Notes under the pieces: model-generated | Seen by the model: the letters and a program-made list of their open reading frames with translations, nothing else | What the model was told of the DNA's origin: nothing | Databases searched by the model: none | In this document: one piece after another, positions 58,346 to 64,000 of the stretch | How the letters are laid out: each line of letters opens with the position of its first letter | Numbering within the stretch: position 1 is the stretch's first letter | Translations under genes and position numbers: made by a program | Source of the DNA: Epiperipatus broadwayi | Taxonomy: Eukaryota; Onychophora; Udeonychophora; Euonychophora; Peripatidae | Assembly: GCA_028023455.1 (NCBI GenBank) | Contig: JAQFVV010000111.1 | Location: 2,485,909 to 2,549,908, forward strand | DNA: 64,000 nt | Direction: 5' to 3'

Positions 58346-59203
58346 ATGTTCAAAAGATGGTGCTATACCAAAACCGCCGAACAAGTGTAAGATTTGTTTT
58401 ACATAAACGAAAAAAGAGTCAGAAATTAACTACCTCTTTCATTTGCTCACCCCCAGATCAGCTGATTTCAAGCTGGTTTGCTCTCCTCAGTGGGGGATAG
58501 AGTATAGAAACTAGATCTAAAACACTGACTCTCAAGTGTTTATGCAAAACGTTTCTATCAGATTGCAAGCGTGAATTTTTCAGACCGGTAAAGTCTTCAA
58601 ACTCAGCCTAGCAAGCCAGATATTTATATGGGTCTGATCTCAGTTCAGAATCACCATATAATCAAAGTCTCTGCAATATATATCATTGCAAGAAAACTTT
58701 AAAGGTACATTTATGAAAAACAAAAACTAGTTAATCACGTAACCTGCTATCACTTGTTATTTATGTTCAAAAGATGGCGCTATACCAAAACCGCCGAACA
58801 AGTGTAAGATTTGTTTTACATAAACGAAAAAAGAGTCAGAAATTAACTACCTCTGAACTGAGATCAGACCCATATAAATATCTGGCTTGCTAGGCTGAGT
58901 TTGAAGACTTTACCGGTCTGAAAAATTCACGCTTGCAATCTGATAGAAACGTTTTGCATAAACACTTGAGAGTCAGTGTTTTAGATCTAGTTTCTATACT
59001 CTATCCGCCACTGAGGAGAGCAAACCAGCTTGAAATCAGCTGATCTGGGGGTGAGCAAATGAAAGAGGTAGTTAATTTCTGACTCTTTTTTCGTTTATGT
59101 AAAACAAATCTTACACTTGTTCGGCGGTTTTGGTATAGCGCCATCTTTTGAACATAAATAACAAGTGATAGCAGGTTACGTGATTAACTTGTTTTTGTTT
59201 TTC
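58346..59203. mobile_element. second locus of the 415-bp unit: foldback with one full, one partial and one inverted unit
   Basis: (TA)n, then unit 1 (58346-58762, 417 bp), the first ~90 bp of unit 2 (58763-58853), and an abrupt switch to the inverted strand at TGAACTGAGATCAGACC through the mirrored unit start near 59150, ending GTTTTTGTTTTTCA and (TA)n. The architecture matches 50902-52910, but the inversion breakpoint falls elsewhere in the unit. The arms share variants (for example GGCTTGC for the array's GACTTGC, and the extra base in CTAAAACACTG), so they match each other better than they match the array. Confidence 0.92.
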
Positions 59204-59222
59204 ATATATATATATATATATC

Positions 59223-59650
59223 ATTAAATATCAGTCAACACTTAGACAATATCAATATCAATAACAACCAAGAATTTCAAACTGCTGTCAAGGCAACCTC
59301 CTTTTAACAATAAATGTGGAATTCATCCTTATTAATGGCCTAATATACTCATATAGATCCCAAAGATTGCAACTTGATCACAAAGAATGAAATTATTGAT
59401 ACAAAGAAGTTTAAATAATAACCATGCTAAAAGTAAATAAAAAAAAAAAGATCTACACAAATATTTTATTAAATAACCTATAATTTATAACATAGTTAAG
59501 CAAAAACAAAATTGTTTTATGATATAAGGTATGCACTCACTTGACAATAATTTAATTATATCTTGTATTGAAGAGTAACTTCCAATAACATCTAAAAATC
59601 TTTTATTCAGATATCTACAATAGGAATAGAAAAGTTGATCTTTTATCAGA
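59223..59650. other. non-coding stretch, no gene seen
   Basis: No repeat or ORF that I can support. Confidence 0.4.
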
Positions 59651-59651
59651 A

Positions 59652-60008
59652 TTCAAAACTCTCTATATGTATTGCCACTCAGTGCAAGCCAGAGTAGTCA
59701 ATGGATGCCAGTAGGCCTATGTCTAAAATCCCCATCTAGTGCCTAGCATCCAATATCTCCTGACTAGTTTCTGGCTTAGTCAATGAGGAGCCTTGGATCT
59801 GAGAGCACTGCACTTAAGATCCAAAAATCTAGTTGCAGTGCTCTCAGATCAGGCTCCCCACTGACGAAAGGCCACGAGCTAGAACCTACTCTGGGGATAT
59901 TGGATGAGTAAGCACTAAATGGGGATTTTAGGCACAGGCCTTCTGCCATCGATTGATTACTCTGGCTTGCGCTATGTGGCAATACTGTATGGAGAGTTTT
60001 GCCTGTTT
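59652..60008. mobile_element. foldback MITE, family B, full-length type
   Basis: About 357 bp with ~165-bp arms. The left arm has ATTGCCACTCAGTGCAAGCC, CATCCAATATCTCCTGACTAG and GAGCCTTGGATCTGAGAGCA. The right arm mirrors all of these and ends GGAGAGTTTTGCCTG. The centre is AGATCCAAAAATCTAG. The 68-codon minus-strand frame across it is a by-product. The most complete copy for defining the family. Confidence 0.9.
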
Positions 60009-60717
60009 TAATAATATATTACAATTTATATTTTATTAAATCATTTTATGTTATCAACTAAATAAAATAGAATGTTATTAAAAGTTCATACATATCAAAA
60101 CGTAAAAGATAATTAATAACATAATAAGATGCTTAAATAATAAAAATTTTGTCATTATCACAAGATAGCCAAGAGAAGAAATGAAAAGAAATTAATAAAA
60201 AACAAAAGACATTTTTTTTTTTTTAAAAAGCTCTTATTATTGACTGTTTCTGTTTCACTAAAAATTAAAAATCTTTTTGAAAGTAGAAATTTAAATATTT
60301 TATTATAAAATCAATTACAAAGTAAAAAAAAAAATTCAATTAAAGATATGCTTATTTATATCAATGAATGAAAATAAAATTTAAATATTATGGCGATTAA
60401 CGCTAAATATGAAGCGAAAAGGCTAACTTAATTTAAAAACTAAATTTATGTCTCGTTTTTTATTTAAGGGTGCAATATTGCAATTTTAAATTATTAATCC
60501 AGATTATGAGTCATTTGAAAATCGAATCTCTTATCATTAGCAGCTGGGTACAAATAAATGGAAACATATTTAAACTAATGGCTTTACTAAATACTTATTT
60601 ATTTGACAGCTACTGGAGATAATGTTATAATAGAAAAAGTATAAAATGCAATAAACAAAAATTGATATCAATTAAATAAATTTTAATATTTTTATAAAAC
60701 TTGATATATATATAAGT
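60009..60717. other. AT-rich stretch, no gene seen
   Basis: Nothing recognisable. Ends in (TA)n before the RTE fragment. Confidence 0.45.
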
Positions 60718-61231
60718 GTGTGAGTGCTTTTGGTAGAAATAACTTGATACTAAAAGGAAATATGCCAATGTGTTTGAAAAGGAAGGTTTTTAATAAATGT
60801 GTTTTACCAGTTCTTACTTATGGATCTGAGATCTGGACACTTAACAGAAGAGCAATACAGAGACTTCAGACCACTCAAAGAAGTATGGAGAGATGCATGT
60901 TGGGAGTAACAAAAAGAGATCAAAAAGCAATATGTGGGTAAGAGAACAAACAGATGTTACTGATCTCATTGAAAAAATTAAAAGACTGAAGTGGAGTTGG
61001 GCTGGACATATTGCTAGAAAAGATGATAGTAGATAGACAATTGAAATCTTAAACTGGATTCCACGAGATTGTAAAAGACTCAGAAAGAGACCACATGTAA
61101 GATAAATGGATGAAGTAAGAAAGTGTGCAAGGGTGATGTGGAGAAGAGCAGCTAAAGATCAGAGAAGATGGATTGAATTTGGAGAGACCTTCATCCTGCA
61201 GTGGATTGATAATGGTTGTTGTTGATGATGA
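60718..61231 (+). pseudogene. 3' fragment of the RTE LINE
   Basis: Starts abruptly in the thumb region (SAFGRNNLILKGNMPMCL), runs through LTYGSEIWTLNRRAIQRLQT, RSMERCMLGVTKRDQK, IKRLKWSWAGHIARKDD and RRWIEFGETFILQWI, then GATGATGATG. Stops and a shift break the frame. Short 5'-truncated insertion of the same family as 24369 and 47593. Confidence 0.9.
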
Positions 61232-61693
61232 TGTACATTATATAAAGACTTCAAAATTTTATTATGTATAATATATCATAATTTAGAATTAAATTATGAC
61301 ACAATTTTAAATATATATGCTAAACCAAATTATATTAAGAGTGTCAAAGTACAATTAAACAATAATTGGCTATAAATAATAGTAACTCTATGGTATAGTC
61401 TAACTAAGCCTACATTTGGTTAAACGTGCAACTTTTATAAACACATAGAGGCGAATATTTATGTTTATGCTGTAACAGACAGGAATATTTACATATTGTC
61501 ATTGATGTTATTGGAGATGTGAACAAATTGTGAACTTCAATCATTTGTAATTTACAAGCCTCACATCTATCAGAATGATGACTACAGATTCTCATACTCA
61601 ATCCCTTTCTTGGTATAGAAAACATAAGACAACATTAGAGACCATAAGCAAAATAGTAATGAACTAATGTATATGTTTACAAATATAATTTTC
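61232..61693. other. AT-rich stretch, no gene seen
   Basis: No ORF or repeat that I can support. Confidence 0.4.
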
Positions 61694-62097
61694 AAACAGG
61701 CAAAACTCTCCATACAGTAGTGCAACTCAATGGAAGCCAGAATAATCAATGGGTGCCAGAAGGCTTGTGCATAAAATCCCTATCTAGTACCTACTCATAC
61801 AGTATCCCCATACTAGTTTATAGCTTGTGGCTTTCATCAGTGTTTTCAATTTTATTCTCATAGTTTTGTAGGTAAATAGAGATAACAAGTGACTGCTGGA
61901 GGGTTGCATTAGATCCTAAGATCTAGGCACAATGCTCTCAGATCCAAGGCTCTTCTCTAATGAAAGCCACAAGCCAGAAACTAGTCTGGGGATATTAGAT
62001 GAGTAGACATTAGATAGGGATTTTATGCACAAGCCTTCTGACATCCATTGATTACTCTGGCTTGCACTGAGTGGAATTACTGCATGGAAAGTTTTGT
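61694..62097. mobile_element. foldback MITE, family B, full-length type with ~100-bp centre
   Basis: The left arm AAACAGGCAAAACTCTCC ... CTTGTGGCTTTCATCAGTG and the mirrored right arm AAAGCCACAAGCCAGAAAC ... GGAAAGTTTTG enclose a unique centre (about 61850-61930). Arms are over 140 bp. Confidence 0.88.
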
Positions 62098-62534
62098 GAA
62101 TTAAAATTATAAAAAAGATGCAGATATTCACTGATTGTGATTACTTTAGATCTCTTATCTGATGCACTGAAAGCAATACATTAACCACAAAAACAGTATC
62201 AAAATCCTATTAAATTTGACAAAGACACTTTCCTATACTATGACACTATTTAGAATAAATGAAAGGATTTTGATCATCTTTTAAATAATAATACTGGAAT
62301 TGAGATGATGGCTTTTAATAATATATTCATTTTATGATTGAAGAAGAATGTTTGTTGTGAACTAAAAGGAGACTCTTTAGTTCTTCTTAAAGATACCTTA
62401 AAGTAATTGAGTAAAGAAAATATCGATTTCATCATTGTAGATGTTATTACTACATTATTATGCAAATAATAAAAAAACATAAAAGGCAATCACTAACATG
62501 CAACAACCAAGACGACGTGTTTATATATATATAT
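62098..62534. other. AT-rich stretch ending in (TA)n, no gene seen
   Basis: Chance ORFs only. Confidence 0.4.
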
Positions 62535-64000
62535 TGAAACAGTAAGATTCGTATTCGAATCTTAAGTTTCACCTTTTTCTGTCGTCTCTCACTGACCGGT
62601 CTATCCCGCCCAAATTTAAACTTTTTGATATCGAATTGTGTGTGTAACAATATTAAAAATGTATAAATATATGTAGAATTCAGCATAAACACGCACACAT
62701 TTCGATCTCAAATTAAAGGCAATAAATAGGGATAAAATAATATAATTTAGATTTCTTTTAGTTATATAAAAATGTATAATTTTAATCATTTATTTTGCAT
62801 TATAAAGTTCATAAATTTCGTTTAATAATAATTCTAAAAATATCTGATGTAATATTTAATTAAAAGTTAAAATAATCTTATGTTCCCTTTTTGTTTTTGA
62901 AATTTAAAAGCATCGGTCAGTGATAGATAATAAATTAATTAAAGAAAAATTCTCCAAAATTAATTAGTAAATGTAAAATGTAAACAATAGAACGGCAGCT
63001 TTCTTTAATTAAGAACCAACTAAATGCATTGATTATCCTCAGGGCAGATTAAGTAGAACCTAAAAATATCTTAACAAAAATGTGAAAGATCAAGATAAGA
63101 AAAGAGGCCATCTTAGACTTGCTGGAGACATTCACTTAAACTTTAGCTTTGCTCTCGATCACTGAGAGTCTCCAAAAATATAAAATAATTTGTTCCTGCC
63201 AAGGTATGACCGAGTAAAGCACCTAGATTATTCTCCATCGGGATATGGCCTATCGGATGCTGAACTTTCCATTGCCCGTCATAAATTCACCATGAAGATC
63301 TGCTGCCTGAAATGAATGAGAAAGCTGCTGCTGCCATGAAATTAAATGAATATCTAAATACAAGAAAGACTTGCCACTCGTGAACTTTTTGCTGCTAAAT
63401 TAATGGAATCAGAAAACTTCTTATAAAACAGGTACCTGTCTGTATTCAAACTCTAGAGTACTCTAATAATATGCTATAGCTATTCTTCATATTACTTATC
63501 TAAATTTATAAAATATAAAAACTATCATTTGTATAACTAAAACTGAATAATTAACTTAATGTGTAAATTTCTCTACTAATCTAGCTTACCTCATTCTGTC
63601 TTGGGTGTGTATTTCTATAATCTACATTTCTATCTATAGTTATTTAATTATTGCATGCTCATAATTATTTCAATTTTCAAAGTTTAAATCTATGATCGCT
63701 TAAAACAATGAATGCGTGTCAAATTTTCATTAATATTTACTTTCTTTAATAACTTAACTTTCATATAAATCGACACGCATTCAATGCTTCATTTATTGTA
63801 ATGCAGGGGTCTACTACGTCGCAAATGGCTGACGTATTAGTTATAATAATTCCCAAGTTATATATGTTTTGTATTTATTAAATAATCAGTGAATAATTCC
63901 AGAAAATTACATTTCTTTGAGAGTCACCAACGTTCTTTAGTAAATGTTGATAATGTAGAGCCGAATTAGAAATCTATTTAAATCTCATCATAATCAATTA
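62535..64000. mobile_element. second copy of the 2.58-kb putative LTR, cut by the window end
   Basis: Begins TGAAACAGTAAGATTCGTAT after a TA run and is collinear with 16602 to about 18080, with many small indels and substitutions and the same hairpin near 63710-63785. Whether it is a solo LTR or the 5' end of a full element cannot be told here, because the sequence stops. Confidence 0.8.

Noticed and set aside
59776-59982. 68-codon minus-strand frame with complex composition
   Set aside because: It lies wholly in the arm of a family-B foldback MITE. A similar frame appears at 61916-62131 in another copy, so it is repeat-derived.

Overview
This is an AT-rich (roughly 70-75% A+T by eye) eukaryotic nuclear window, almost certainly from an invertebrate animal. 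It has long non-coding stretches, tiny candidate exons bounded by AG/GT, tRNA-derived SINEs, RTE-type LINEs, LTR elements, hAT and pogo/Tigger relics, foldback elements and satellites. There are no operons, bacterial ribosome sites or CRISPR arrays. I cannot name the species. The mix would suit a repeat-rich mollusc, arthropod or cnidarian.

Host coding content is sparse. The one convincing gene is a 470-codon single-exon ORF at 34530-35942 (+), with an in-frame upstream stop and a good splice acceptor about 95 nt before the ATG. Its protein has an HMG-box-like N-terminus, an acidic serine-rich middle and a basic C-terminus. A 48-nt Arg/Ser-rich mini-exon at 4229-4276 (+) and a phase-compatible Ser/Glu-rich candidate at 11170-11215 may belong to an SR-type gene whose introns fill much of the left part. 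A third candidate exon lies at 42948-43012.

Layout. 1-5100: AT-rich sequence with degenerate direct repeats and the RS exon. 5.1-13.4 kb: foldback pieces, a decayed pogo/Tigger element (6983-8271) and a complex foldback (12718-13360). 16.6-19.2 kb: a 2.58-kb putative solo LTR with 4-bp target duplication. 19.5-25.5 kb: MITEs, SINEs, a Jockey-like RT scrap and a broken RTE. 25.6-31.9 kb: a complete but pol-less LTR retrotransposon on the minus strand, with ~2.1-kb LTRs, PBS, PPT and gag relic. 32-36 kb: a duplicated SINE head and the 470-aa gene. 36.9-37.8 kb: two foldbacks sharing a core. 38.3-40.4 kb: a ruined hAT transposase pierced by a MITE and an (ATT)n expansion. 47.6-50.4 kb: a near-full-length RTE (-). 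50.9-54.9 kb: a ~415-bp array ending in an inverted copy, then three minisatellites. 55-64 kb: TA palindromes, a second ~415-bp-unit foldback, MITEs, an RTE 3' end and a second copy of the 2.58-kb LTR cut by the window end.

The pieces do not form a pathway. The main story is layered transposition and repeat homogenisation around one intact gene of unknown role.
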